Source: CAZTVF01 sp964616985 (lineage in GTDB: Bacteria; Planctomycetota; Phycisphaerae; SM23-33). Taken from it: DNA of 64,000 nt. Both the position numbers and the translations under genes were made by a program. This document shows positions 49,702 to 58,385 of this stretch, piece after piece. The stretch is taken from assembly GCA_964616985.1 (NCBI GenBank), contig CAZTVF010000010.1:1-64000 (forward strand), given 5' to 3'. The notes under the pieces were generated by a model that saw only the letters and a list, made by a program, of their open reading frames with translations, ran no database searches and was not told the DNA's origin. Position 1 is the first letter of the stretch; every line of letters begins with the position of its first letter.

Positions 49702-52700
49702 ATGAAAAGGGTGGCTGCACTTCTGATGATGTTCGTCGTTGCCGCGGCGGTTGCGCAGGCGGCTGAGCCGAACGAGTCGCCGATCTTCGACGTGCCGCGG
49801 ATGGAGAAGGTCGCGATCGACGGCAACGCGGTGGATTGGGGCGACGGCGGCTTCCGCATCGACCTGCTGGTGCCGCCGGATGGGCCCATTCGCAAGGCGT
49901 CGGACCATTTGTCTACGGCGCGGTTGGCATGGAACGACAAGGGCCTGCTCATCCTGCTGACGGTGCATGATGACAAATGGGTGGAAGGCCCTCGCATCGA
50001 GGAACTGTGGCGAGGCGACGGCGTGGAGGTCTTCCTGGCCCCCAAGCTGGCGGCCGCCGACGTATGCCAGTGGTGCGTCGCCCCGGGCATGATGGACGAT
50101 CAGCCAAAGGCGCGATGGTTCCTGCACGACTTCCGCAAGGACGAATCGCTCAAGAAGCTCCCGGCCGAATTGACGGTCGCCCGCAGCAAGATCGAAGGCG
50201 GGTACGTCATGGAGATCCTCGCGCCCTGGGGGGCACTGGGCATCGAGGCCAAGGCGGGCGTCGAGGCCGCCCTGCAGATGTTCATCGACGACGTGGACGA
50301 CGGCCTGACCAACTACGCCTACCACGCCGCGTGGTACCCCGGTGTGGGCACGGGGTACTACCACGATCGCATGCACCGCATCCGCCTGGCCGACAAACCC
50401 TCGCCGCCATTCGTGGCCACGGCCCGCGCGGACATCGATCTGACGAAGCTCGCCCCGCGCCTGACGGTGATCGCCACGGCTGCGCTGGCCGGCCAGGAAG
50501 CCTCAGCCGTGCTGGGCGACAAGACGCTGGTGTCGGCCAAGCTGGCCGTGGCCGAGACAGGCCTGGCGACGGTGACGATGCCGTTGCCGGCCCCGGCCGC
50601 CGGCAAGGCGTACGAGGACCTTCAGGCCCGGCTCGGCGGGCAGCTGGTGCGGACGCTTTCCGTGGCCGACTCTGGCCTGCTGGGCGAGGCGCAGGCGCTG
50701 CTGGCCCAGAAGGACCGGCTCGTCAAAGACTACGGCCTCGATCGCCCGTGGGACCCGATGGCCGACGCGCCGGCGATCGTCCGCAAGCATCGCGGGCTGG
50801 TGGCCTGGGCGGTGGACATGCTGGGCCGATCGCAGCGTGGCCAGGACTTCAACCTGCAGAACCTGTGCGACATGGCCGGCATCGTGGCCAGACTGGACAA
50901 GGGCGAGGACTATCTCGCTACCGCCCGCAACAGCTTCTGGTGCGCGTACCTCAGCGCCGCTGATGGCTCGGGGCAGCCCTTTGCGATTCGCGTGCCGGCG
51001 GACCTTGACGCCAACGTCGCCGCGCCGCTGTACGTGTCGCTGCACGGCATGACCACCCGCCCGCGGCCGGACGCCAACGCCGTCGTGAAAGGCCAGATGA
51101 TCTGGGTGAACCCATGGGGCCGCGGCGACCTGGGCTACTGCGGCCTGGGCGAGAACGACGTGCTGGAGGTGATCCGCTGCGTGCGGCAGATGTACAACAT
51201 CGACGCCAATCGCATCTACCTGGGCGGCACGTCCATGGGCGGCTTCGGCACCTGGGAGATGGCGTGTCGGCATCCGGACCTCTTCGCGGCCGTCTCGCCC
51301 AATTGCGGCGGCGGGGCCGAACTGCCCCTGGAGAATCTCCGCAACGTGCCCCTGTTCAACCAGCACGGCATGGCCGACTGGTCGGTCTCGATCGACCTGA
51401 GCCGCGTGGCCGTGGCTCGCCTTGCGGACCTGGGTTATTGCGTGGTGCACAAGGAGTATCCGGGAGGCGATCACAACTACCGCCCGACGTACAACGTGAC
51501 GAGCTGGATGCTGCAATTCGCCCGCCCGCAGCGTCCGGCGTGCGTGACGCTCACCTGCCCCAGCCCCGCGCGCGGCACGGCGTACTGGGCAAGCGTCAAA
51601 CGCATGGCTGACCCGCACCGGCCTGCGACAATCCGCGCGCAGGCGAGCGGATTCGGCGAACACCAGGCCCTCACGCTGGACCTGCACAACGTGGACGTGC
51701 TGGAGCTTGACACGACTTCGATGCCGCTGGACCCCAACGCCGGTCTGCAGGTGCAGTGCGGCCTCTCGCTGTTGACGGCCAAGGCGCCGCTGCCGGCGAA
51801 ATTGTACGTGCTGGCTGGCGACGGCAACGCGACCTTGGGCGACAAGTGGCAGGAACCCGCCCAGGACGCCCGGCCGTTCGCCGCCGGGGCCGCAGCCGAG
51901 TTGTTCACCGGCGAGCCGCTGCTGATCGTCTACGGTTCGTCGGGCACGCCTGAGGCCAACTCGCTTCTCAAGGCCACGGCGGAGCGGCTGGCCTGCTATG
52001 GCGGCCCCGGCCGCGAGATGGCCAGCGGACGCATCCCCATCAAGGCCGACCGCGACGTCGCCGAGATCGACCTCACCCGGTACAACCTGATCCTCCTGGG
52101 CCGGCCGGCGGACAACTGCATCACGGCACGCGTCGCGGGAAAGCTGCCCCTCCGCGTGGACGAGAAGAATCGCCTGCTCGCCGGCGGCCGGGCGGCCCTG
52201 GGCCTGGACGCCACGACGCTTCGCATGATCCATTACAATCCGCTGGCGACGCAGCGACTGGTGTACATGGTGTGGGTGAACGCCGCCGAGGTCAAAGACG
52301 CCAACGCCTTCGCGCAGAACGCCCGCAACCTGCTGGAGAACGGCTGGGGCGGCGACCGCGTCAACAGCCCCGACCTCGTGGTGCGGACTTTGGACGGCAC
52401 GCAACTTCGCCGCATGCAGTTCACGCACGGTTGGCAGTGGCGGCCTATCGCCGGCGCCGACACGTCCGTGCCCGCGGCGTGCGCAGACCCCAACTGGATC
52501 CCCCGCGAGCTTGCCCGCCTGCTGCAGCGCAACTGCCAGGCCGACTATGGCCTGTTCTGGGCACCCGACTCGAAGGAAAAACCTTCCTTCGACCCCAACG
52601 TATTCACGATGGCCGACTTCGCGACCGATGACGGCCCCCAGGAATCGCTGGTGGGCGAAGTGACGGGCGAGGAACTGATCGAGATTCACAAGCTGTTCCT

Positions 52701-52932
52701 GGTCACGCGACGGATGTTCGTCAGCCCCGAGATCGACCCCGCGGCCATCAAGCCTGATCGCCTCTATCGCCTGGCCATGCCGCCCTGGCTCCCCGGCGAC
52801 CTCAAGGAACGCCACAAGAACCTCCGCAACGTCCGCCCCGGGCCCGACATCTCCGCCTCCGCCATCCGTGCAGAAATGCTCCGTGCCGCCCAGGGAACTG
52901 CCGCTCCGGCCACACAGAAGGAGAGACCTTGA
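49702..52932 (+). CDS. Secreted CBM9-like plus alpha/beta-hydrolase (esterase) protein
   Basis: 1076 residues. ATG at 49702 follows AAAGGG, and a signal peptide ends near AQAA. Residues about 25-220 resemble a family 9 carbohydrate-binding/DOMON-like module (IDGNAVDWGDGGFRIDLL, TARLAWNDKGLLILLTVHDD, LWRGDGVEVFLAP). From about 420 to 620 comes an alpha/beta hydrolase of the PHB-depolymerase/feruloyl-esterase type: PLYVSLHGMT, the nucleophile Ser about 512 in YLGGTSMGGFGTWEMA, the Asp candidate in NQHGMADWSVS and the His in YPGGDHNYRP. The last 450 residues are less clear but end in a structured module. It likely deacylates plant or algal polysaccharides. It stands alone on the plus strand. Confidence 0.82.
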   Translation: MKRVAALLMMFVVAAAVAQAAEPNESPIFDVPRMEKVAIDGNAVDWGDGGFRIDLLVPPDGPIRKASDHLSTARLAWNDKGLLILLTVHDDKWVEGPRIEELWRGDGVEVFLAPKLAAADVCQWCVAPGMMDDQPKARWFLHDFRKDESLKKLPAELTVARSKIEGGYVMEILAPWGALGIEAKAGVEAALQMFIDDVDDGLTNYAYHAAWYPGVGTGYYHDRMHRIRLADKPSPPFVATARADIDLTKLAPRLTVIATAALAGQEASAVLGDKTLVSAKLAVAETGLATVTMPLPAPAAGKAYEDLQARLGGQLVRTLSVADSGLLGEAQALLAQKDRLVKDYGLDRPWDPMADAPAIVRKHRGLVAWAVDMLGRSQRGQDFNLQNLCDMAGIVARLDKGEDYLATARNSFWCAYLSAADGSGQPFAIRVPADLDANVAAPLYVSLHGMTTRPRPDANAVVKGQMIWVNPWGRGDLGYCGLGENDVLEVIRCVRQMYNIDANRIYLGGTSMGGFGTWEMACRHPDLFAAVSPNCGGGAELPLENLRNVPLFNQHGMADWSVSIDLSRVAVARLADLGYCVVHKEYPGGDHNYRPTYNVTSWMLQFARPQRPACVTLTCPSPARGTAYWASVKRMADPHRPATIRAQASGFGEHQALTLDLHNVDVLELDTTSMPLDPNAGLQVQCGLSLLTAKAPLPAKLYVLAGDGNATLGDKWQEPAQDARPFAAGAAAELFTGEPLLIVYGSSGTPEANSLLKATAERLACYGGPGREMASGRIPIKADRDVAEIDLTRYNLILLGRPADNCITARVAGKLPLRVDEKNRLLAGGRAALGLDATTLRMIHYNPLATQRLVYMVWVNAAEVKDANAFAQNARNLLENGWGGDRVNSPDLVVRTLDGTQLRRMQFTHGWQWRPIAGADTSVPAACADPNWIPRELARLLQRNCQADYGLFWAPDSKEKPSFDPNVFTMADFATDDGPQESLVGEVTGEELIEIHKLFLVTRRMFVSPEIDPAAIKPDRLYRLAMPPWLPGDLKERHKNLRNVRPGPDISASAIRAEMLRAAQGTAAPATQKERP

Positions 52933-53011
52933 GCAGATGCCCGCCCGGCCAGCTAAGGCTGCGATTGGCTCTGCAGTAGGGTGAAGATGCCAGATTTGGA
53001 CAGGGCCCGGC

Positions 53012-54283
53012 TCAGACCGCCTCGTCGCGCGGGGTCTGGTGCGGGCTGAAGGGCTTGTGTCGGGCGGGGTCGAGTTCCAGCCCGTCGGTCCGCAGTTGCG
53101 GCTGAAGCTCCTTCACGTCGAGGCAGCGAATGTCGGCCAAGCCCTTCTCTAGGGCCATCGCGACGGCTGTGCCCGCGGCCTGTCCCATGGCGCAACACGT
53201 GGGCGTCATCCGCATGGAACTGTGGACAACCTGGTCGACGCTGATGCATTTGCCGGCCATCAGCAGGTTCTGCCAGCCGCGGGCGATCAGGCATCGCAGC
53301 GGGATCGGGTACGGGTCCACCTGTTGGCGCCAGCCGGTGTTGCCGGGACGCGTGAGGCTGTGGAAGTCGATCTGGCTGGTGGCGACGGCGATGCCATCTG
53401 CGGCCGAGCGGGCCGCCCCGCCCAGTACCTCCGACTCGGTCAGGACGTGTTCGCCGATGACCCGCCGCCCCTCGCGAATCCCGATGCTCGCCCCGGTGCT
53501 GGCCAGGGCGTGGTTGGGGAACTTCGTGCGATTGAGGAAGTGAAGCACCCGGGCCACCTGCCGGCGACCCTCCAGTTCAGCATCGCTCAGGCTCAGCGGG
53601 TCGGTCGGGTCGTGCAGCATGACCTTCGTCGCGTTGCAGTAGACGCGACCGTCGCCGAGACCAATCCACACGTGCAGGCCCGGCAGGTCGGCCTCGGATG
53701 CGATTTCCGCCAGGCCTGCCGGCAGGTGCGGCCGCACGGGCCGTCCGGTGTCGTAGAGCGTGAAGGTCAGCGTCATGTGGAGCGTTCGCCCGTGCTGCGG
53801 GTCGCCCTTCACGAAGGTCGCCCCCGCGGCGGCGGCCAGGTCGCCCTCGCCGGTGGCGTCGATGAAGTACTTCGCGGCCGCCGTCAACGGCTGGCTGCAG
53901 CTCAGGACATGGAGCCTTCGCACGCGGCCGGCGTCGGTGTCGGCCCCGTGGACGCTGGCATGCAGCAGCACGCGCACGCCGGCGCGCTCGGCCAGCATCT
54001 GCCACACGATCTTGAGGTACTCCGGATGAAAGAACCGCCCCTGAAGGCGGGCGCCGAACTCGTCCAGCCCGGCGACGACAGCGGCGAAGATGTCGCCCAT
54101 GCCGTCGAGGTTGGCAAACCACTCGCCCACGCCGCCGGTGGTGCTCGTGCCGCCCAGGCAATTTGCCTCCTCCACCAGCACGACCTTGTGCCCCCGCCGC
54201 GCTGCGGCAATGGCGGCTGCGCACCCCGCCGTGCCGCCTCCCGCTACGAGGATGTCTGCTTCCAGCGGCTCATGTTGCGTCAT
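53012..54283 (-). CDS. FAD-dependent oxidoreductase (FAD_oxidored / PF12831 type)
   Basis: 423 residues. The dinucleotide-binding start ILVAGGGTAGCAAAIAAARRG is followed by VVLVEEANCLGGTSTTGGVG, FIDATGEGDLAAAAGA, IGIREGRRVIGEHVLTE, and the C-terminal NLLMAGKCISVDQVVHSSMR with MGQAAGTAVAMA, which define this flavoprotein family. No signal peptide. Members are often found in glycan or aromatic degradation clusters of Planctomycetes and Lentisphaerae, but their substrates are largely unknown. The ATG at 54283 is taken; a GTG 9 nt upstream is also possible. The lipoprotein gene ends 15 bp upstream, so an operon is likely. Confidence 0.88.
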   Translation of the reverse strand: MTQHEPLEADILVAGGGTAGCAAAIAAARRGHKVVLVEEANCLGGTSTTGGVGEWFANLDGMGDIFAAVVAGLDEFGARLQGRFFHPEYLKIVWQMLAERAGVRVLLHASVHGADTDAGRVRRLHVLSCSQPLTAAAKYFIDATGEGDLAAAAGATFVKGDPQHGRTLHMTLTFTLYDTGRPVRPHLPAGLAEIASEADLPGLHVWIGLGDGRVYCNATKVMLHDPTDPLSLSDAELEGRRQVARVLHFLNRTKFPNHALASTGASIGIREGRRVIGEHVLTESEVLGGAARSAADGIAVATSQIDFHSLTRPGNTGWRQQVDPYPIPLRCLIARGWQNLLMAGKCISVDQVVHSSMRMTPTCCAMGQAAGTAVAMALEKGLADIRCLDVKELQPQLRTDGLELDPARHKPFSPHQTPRDEAV

Positions 54284-54298
54284 GTCGTCCACTCGTCA

Positions 54299-54853
54299 TC
54301 ACTGTGCCGTGGAGGTCTTCATGATCTCGGGGATGCGGCCGGTGGTCTTGTAGTTGTCGGCGCGGGCGAGGACGGCGACAAGCTCGCCGCCGGAGATGTC
54401 GGTCGTCATCAGGCCGGCGGAGATGAAGCCGAGGTACTGCATCTCGCGAAGACAGTATCGCTGGCTGGGGCCGGCGACCATCAGGATGACCCCGCCCCGC
54501 AGGCTCAGCGCCTGGTACATCATGTATCCGAGTTCGCCCTTGGTGACGGGCCTGGCGGCCTCGAACGTCCACGACGGATCGACGACCTTGCGTTCGAGCA
54601 GCTTGTTGACGCGGTCGGCGAAGGTCGCGGTCTCGTCCTTGTCATCCATCAGCAGCAGCACGGCCCGCATCGCGTCGTTCTGGGTCACGCGGATTTCGGA
54701 TGACACGCGGTCCAGGAAGGCGGGCGATTCCTCCCCCGCCGGCAGCGTCGCATCGCCGCCGCTCACGATGTTCGGAACCGGCCCGGTGCTGCAGCCGGCC
54801 AGGGCCGCGGCCAGGGAGATCGTCAACGCCTGCATTATGTGTTTTGCCTGCAT
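54299..54853 (-). CDS. Lipoprotein of unknown function
   Basis: 184 residues. ATG at 54853 preceded by GAGG. The lipobox LAGC places Cys21 at the mature N-terminus. The body is helical (SEIRVTQNDAMRAVLLLMDD, then DKDETATFADRVNKLLERKV) with ELGYMMYQALSLRGGVILMV in the centre and a C-terminal RADNYKTTGRIPEIMK. No family recognised. It lies between an outer-membrane barrel gene (12 bp upstream) and the FAD oxidoreductase gene, all on the minus strand, so it may support the porin. A much longer open frame upstream is antisense-like reading through the porin gene and was not used. Confidence 0.75.
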   Translation of the reverse strand: MQAKHIMQALTISLAAALAGCSTGPVPNIVSGGDATLPAGEESPAFLDRVSSEIRVTQNDAMRAVLLLMDDKDETATFADRVNKLLERKVVDPSWTFEAARPVTKGELGYMMYQALSLRGGVILMVAGPSQRYCLREMQYLGFISAGLMTTDISGGELVAVLARADNYKTTGRIPEIMKTSTAQ

Positions 54854-54864
54854 CGCTGGGGTCC

Positions 54865-56274
54865 TCAAAAGCTGAACGTCATGCCGGTGTAAACGAACTG
54901 GCGGCACGTGCGGTCGTCGCCGAAGGCCTCGCTGGGCTGGAACGCGCCGTAGCGCACGGTCCACGTCACGTCCGACGTGATGCGCCAGTCGCAGTAGGCG
55001 TCCCATTCCCAGCCCAGCCACTGGTTGTTGCGCGTGGCGGTGGAGTCGCTGATGCCGCCCGACCCGGTGGCCTTCTGGAAGAAGAAGACCTTCGTGCCCA
55101 TCTCGAGCTTGCGGAACAGCGTCACGCTTTCCAGCGGGTAGAAGCCCGATCCCAGACTGTAAATATGAATGTTGGATATCTCCGGGGCGAACGCCAGGCC
55201 CGTGTCGCGATAGCCGAAGGCGTTGAACGCATTGTCGGGAGTGCCCGTGGCGTTGCCGCCGACGGTGGCCGTCGCGTTGCCGCGGTCGGCGTCGCCGCTG
55301 CCGTAGAGGTACTCGACATTCACCTTCGGATGCGTACGCACCTGGAACAGGTATTCCAGCAGGGCGTCGTAGGCCCAGGCGCAGATGTGATCCTGGCTGC
55401 CGTCCTTGACGCCGCTGGAGTACGTCCGCCCCCACTCGCCGGCCAGTTCCGTCTGGTAGCGCAGGTCGGGCAGGATCAGGTTGCCCGTGCTGCCCATGCC
55501 GACGTATCGCGAGGTGTACTCATAGGATTGGACCTCGTCGTCGGGCGAAGGGTCGGTGCGGTCATCATTGTTCAGGAAGTACACGAAAGGCCGGTGGTGG
55601 TCGAGCAGGTACGCCAGTTCGCCCCCCCAGAAGCAGCGTTTCTGGTGATCGGCCACCGCGGCAGAGCGGTCGATGTTGTTCGTGTGCCAGATGCTCTTGC
55701 CGAGGATGCCCTTGGCTTCAAGATTGCCGATGGCCCCCTGCACCTCGACAACGTCCATCGGCATCGCCAGCACCAGGCCCGTGCCGATCGTCTCGTATTC
55801 GCGTCCGACCTTGGCCCTGAGGCGGAACGGCGGCGACTGGCCAGACTCGTTCTTCACCATCTGGCCCAGGTCGAATTGGTACCAGGCGCGCTCCAGGCGT
55901 TGATCGTCCTGATCGTCGCCTCGGCCGGTGCCGAGGTTGTCGCCGTGATTCCAGTCGTCCCACCCGGCCAGGCCGCGGATGTAGGCCTTGTGTACGCCCT
56001 GGAGGCTGGCGGCGGCCCAGCCACGGATCTCGTACTGACGAAGCGTGCGGTTGCGCTGGGCGGCGGCGTCGTCGAAGTTGAAGTAGGCGAAGTTGAGCCA
56101 GCCGCCGGCATCGACGCCGGTGTCTCGCGCGGCCAGGTTCTGCTGGTCCAACTGCACCCGCAGTTCCTCCTGGTAGGCCCGAATGCCGTCCTGGGCCCGC
56201 GACTGCGGCGGCGCCAAGATCAGTGCCATCGACGCAAGGGCAAAGGGTACAGCCCATCCATAACGCTGAACCAT
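54865..56274 (-). CDS. Outer-membrane beta-barrel protein, alginate-export-like
   Basis: 469 residues with a signal peptide (to SRAQDG) and GAGG before the ATG at 56274. The mature protein alternates polar and hydrophobic residues in strand-like stretches and ends in QFVYTGMTFSF, with the C-terminal Phe typical of outer-membrane barrels. Segments such as RLRAKVGREYETIGTGLVLA and TELAGEWGRTYSSG, together with a WLGWEWDAYCDWRITSDVTW strand, resemble the alginate export/OprD-like group. It probably admits sugars or other solutes. The lipoprotein gene begins 11 bp downstream and the FAD oxidoreductase gene follows. Confidence 0.8.
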   Translation of the reverse strand: MVQRYGWAVPFALASMALILAPPQSRAQDGIRAYQEELRVQLDQQNLAARDTGVDAGGWLNFAYFNFDDAAAQRNRTLRQYEIRGWAAASLQGVHKAYIRGLAGWDDWNHGDNLGTGRGDDQDDQRLERAWYQFDLGQMVKNESGQSPPFRLRAKVGREYETIGTGLVLAMPMDVVEVQGAIGNLEAKGILGKSIWHTNNIDRSAAVADHQKRCFWGGELAYLLDHHRPFVYFLNNDDRTDPSPDDEVQSYEYTSRYVGMGSTGNLILPDLRYQTELAGEWGRTYSSGVKDGSQDHICAWAYDALLEYLFQVRTHPKVNVEYLYGSGDADRGNATATVGGNATGTPDNAFNAFGYRDTGLAFAPEISNIHIYSLGSGFYPLESVTLFRKLEMGTKVFFFQKATGSGGISDSTATRNNQWLGWEWDAYCDWRITSDVTWTVRYGAFQPSEAFGDDRTCRQFVYTGMTFSF

Positions 56275-56796
56275 GTCGTGTCCTCGGAGCCTGACTTGCT
56301 GCCGTTGATGGTGCGGCCGCGCCAGCCCTGTGCGGGCGATTGCCCCTGTGAACTGGCATAAGCCTCAATTGGGCAGAAGTCTATGGAAGCCGGTCGGGGC
56401 TGTCAACAGGCAAAGCGATGCTGGTCTCCTCGGGCGACCGTCGTTGGAGGGTGCATTCGGTTCATGGTGGCGGTTACGGCAGTCTCCGCCCCGGCCGGGC
56501 TTGTCCCGGCCGAGCGATGATTGGCCACTGCAGTTGGCGGCAGCGTCCTGGTGGCCAGTCATCGCACCGCCGCCGCAAGGGCGGCGGGGGCGGAAGAAAC
56601 GGCACCTGCCTCGGTAGTGGCCAATCGTCGCCCCGCCCGGACAAGCCGGGGCGGAGGCGGGAGGACAGCAACCATAGGGGAACGCACCGCTCGACATCAG
56701 ATTGGTTTGACACTTTCCACCGTCAGGGGTTATGGGTATGATGATACGACTTACGGCGGACGGTTCCGCTGGGTGTGCTTCTTGCGAGGATTCTGC
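56275..56796. other. Intergenic region between porin and S1 genes, mainly a palindromic element
   Basis: 522 bp between divergent genes. A large nested inverted repeat occupies 56485-56655. The motif GGTGCATTCGG, shared with the end of the AAAAGCGAGCG repeats, occurs at about 56449. No gene is supported. Confidence 0.65.
56485..56655. repeat. Nested inverted-repeat element upstream of the S1 gene
   Basis: Outer arms TCCGCCCCGG (56485-56494) and CCGGGGCGGA (56646-56655), then matching CTTGTCC segments, then GATTGGCCACT (56519-56529) and AGTGGCCAATC (56616-56626): arms of about 45 bp with small indels. The centre contains another GC-rich hairpin (CCGCCGCC, AAG, GGCGGCGG). It resembles a small non-coding mobile or REP-type element. 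Confidence 0.75.
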
Positions 56797-58305
56797 ATGA
56801 GCGAAGGCAGTAAGAAAGAAATGAACCTTTACCGGCCCCCGGACAATCTCGATCCCGACCTGCAGAAGGAACTGGACGAGGCCCTGGGCGACATGAGCCT
56901 CGAACAGATCATCGACGCCGACCAGGCCGGCAAGACCGCCGGCGCCCGTGCCGCCGTGGGCAAGGGCGTGCGAAAGGGCCGCGTCGTATCGATCCAGGCC
57001 GATGACATGTTCATCGACATGGGCGGCAAGAGCCAGGGCATCCTGCCCACCAGCCAGTTCAGCGCCGAGGAGGCCATGCCCAAGCCCGGCGATCTCGTCG
57101 ATGTCACCATCGAAGGCTACAGCTCGCAGGAAGGCCTGCTGCTGCTTTCGCGCGAAGGGGCCGTGCTGGCCGCCGCGTGGGAGACCCTCGAAGAAGGCCA
57201 CATCGTCGAAGGCCGCGTCACCGGCCACAACAAGGGCGGCCTGGAACTCACCATCAACGGCATCCGCGCGTTCATGCCGATCAGCCAGATCGAGATGTAT
57301 CGCGTGGAGGACCTCGCCCCCTACGTCGACAAGCGGCTGCGGGCGCAGGTCACCGAGGTGGACGTCGCCGAGCAGAACGTCATCGTCTCTCGCCGCGCGC
57401 TGCTGGAGATCGAAGAAGCCGCCAACCGCGAGAAGGCCTGGGAGACGCTGGCCGAAGGCCAGGTCGTCACCGGCACCGTGCGGAACATCATGCCCTACGG
57501 CGCGTTCGTCACGCTGGGCAACGGCATCGACGGCCTGCTGCACGTGGGCGACATGGCCTACCATCGCGTCGAAGATCCCAAGACGATCGTGAAGGAAGGC
57601 CAGGAGGTCAAGGTCAAGGTCCTCAAGATCGACAAGGAGACCCGCAAGATCTCCCTGGGCCTCAAGCAGACCCTGACCGACCCGTGGACCGGCATCGAAG
57701 GCAAATACCGTGCCGACGCCGTCGTCTCGGGGCGCATCACCCGCCTGGCCGATTTCGGCGCGTTCTTCGAACTGGAGCCCGGCGTGGAGGGGCTCATCCC
57801 GATCAGCGAGATGAGCTTCGAGCGCCGCATCAAGCACCCCAGCGAAGTGGTGAAGGAAAACGACAACGTCAAGGTCCGCGTGATGAGCGTGGATCCCGAG
57901 AAGAAGCGGATCAGCCTCTCGCTCAAGCGCGTCGGCGACGACCCGTGGACGGGCGCGTCGGTCCGCTGGGCCGAGGGCGCGCTGGTCACCGGCGTGGTCC
58001 GCCGCATCGCCGAGTTCGGCGCGTTCATCGAGATCACCCCCGGCGTCGAGGGCCTCGTGCACATCAGCGAGATCAGCGCCACCCGCATCCGCGCGGTGTC
58101 CGATGAACTCAAGGAAGGCCAGGCCGTGCAGGCCAAGGTGCTCAGCGTCGATGAGGCCGCCCGCCGCATCAGCCTGTCCATCAAGCAGGTGCAGACGATG
58201 GCCGAGTACACCGGCGCCCCCGCCGCAGCCGATGCGGCCGAGCCCGAGACTCCGCCGCCCCCGCCGCCCAAGCGCAAGAAGCCGCTCAAGGGCGGATTGG
58301 ACTAG
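56797..58305 (+). CDS. rpsA: S1 RNA-binding domain protein, ribosomal protein S1-like
   Basis: 502 residues. ATG at 56797 with GAGGA upstream. After an acidic N-terminus (about 1-55) come five S1 domains, starting near residues 55, 140, 225, 305 and 390. Domains 3-5 show the full consensus: GTVRNIMPYGAFVTLGNGID, GRITRLADFGAFFELEPGVE and GVVRRIAEFGAFIEITPGVE, each with GLxxxSE-type endings and ISLSLKR-type final strands. The tail is Pro- and Lys-rich. E. coli S1 has six domains; five with a linker tail is normal for several phyla. It binds mRNA on the 30S subunit and helps initiation. Confidence 0.9.
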   Translation: MSEGSKKEMNLYRPPDNLDPDLQKELDEALGDMSLEQIIDADQAGKTAGARAAVGKGVRKGRVVSIQADDMFIDMGGKSQGILPTSQFSAEEAMPKPGDLVDVTIEGYSSQEGLLLLSREGAVLAAAWETLEEGHIVEGRVTGHNKGGLELTINGIRAFMPISQIEMYRVEDLAPYVDKRLRAQVTEVDVAEQNVIVSRRALLEIEEAANREKAWETLAEGQVVTGTVRNIMPYGAFVTLGNGIDGLLHVGDMAYHRVEDPKTIVKEGQEVKVKVLKIDKETRKISLGLKQTLTDPWTGIEGKYRADAVVSGRITRLADFGAFFELEPGVEGLIPISEMSFERRIKHPSEVVKENDNVKVRVMSVDPEKKRISLSLKRVGDDPWTGASVRWAEGALVTGVVRRIAEFGAFIEITPGVEGLVHISEISATRIRAVSDELKEGQAVQAKVLSVDEAARRISLSIKQVQTMAEYTGAPAAADAAEPETPPPPPPKRKKPLKGGLD

Positions 58306-58327
58306 ACGCAGTTGCTCTTCGATCGAC

Positions 58328-58354
58328 GGGTGGCGGCCTTCCCAGGCCGCCACC
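58328..58354. repeat. Single-arm GGTGGCGGCC-family hairpin
   Basis: One intact hairpin (GGTGGCGGCC, 6-nt loop, GGCCGCCACC) in the 80-bp space between the S1 gene and the cupin gene. Confidence 0.7.
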
Positions 58355-58385
58355 GATCGCCGCCACGGTTTGAAAAGGAGATGAC

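Noticed and set aside
50503..52815. Minus-strand open frame (770 codons) opposite the esterase gene
   Set aside because: No motif or ribosome site; the plus-strand gene has a signal peptide, a CBM9-like module and GTSMGG.
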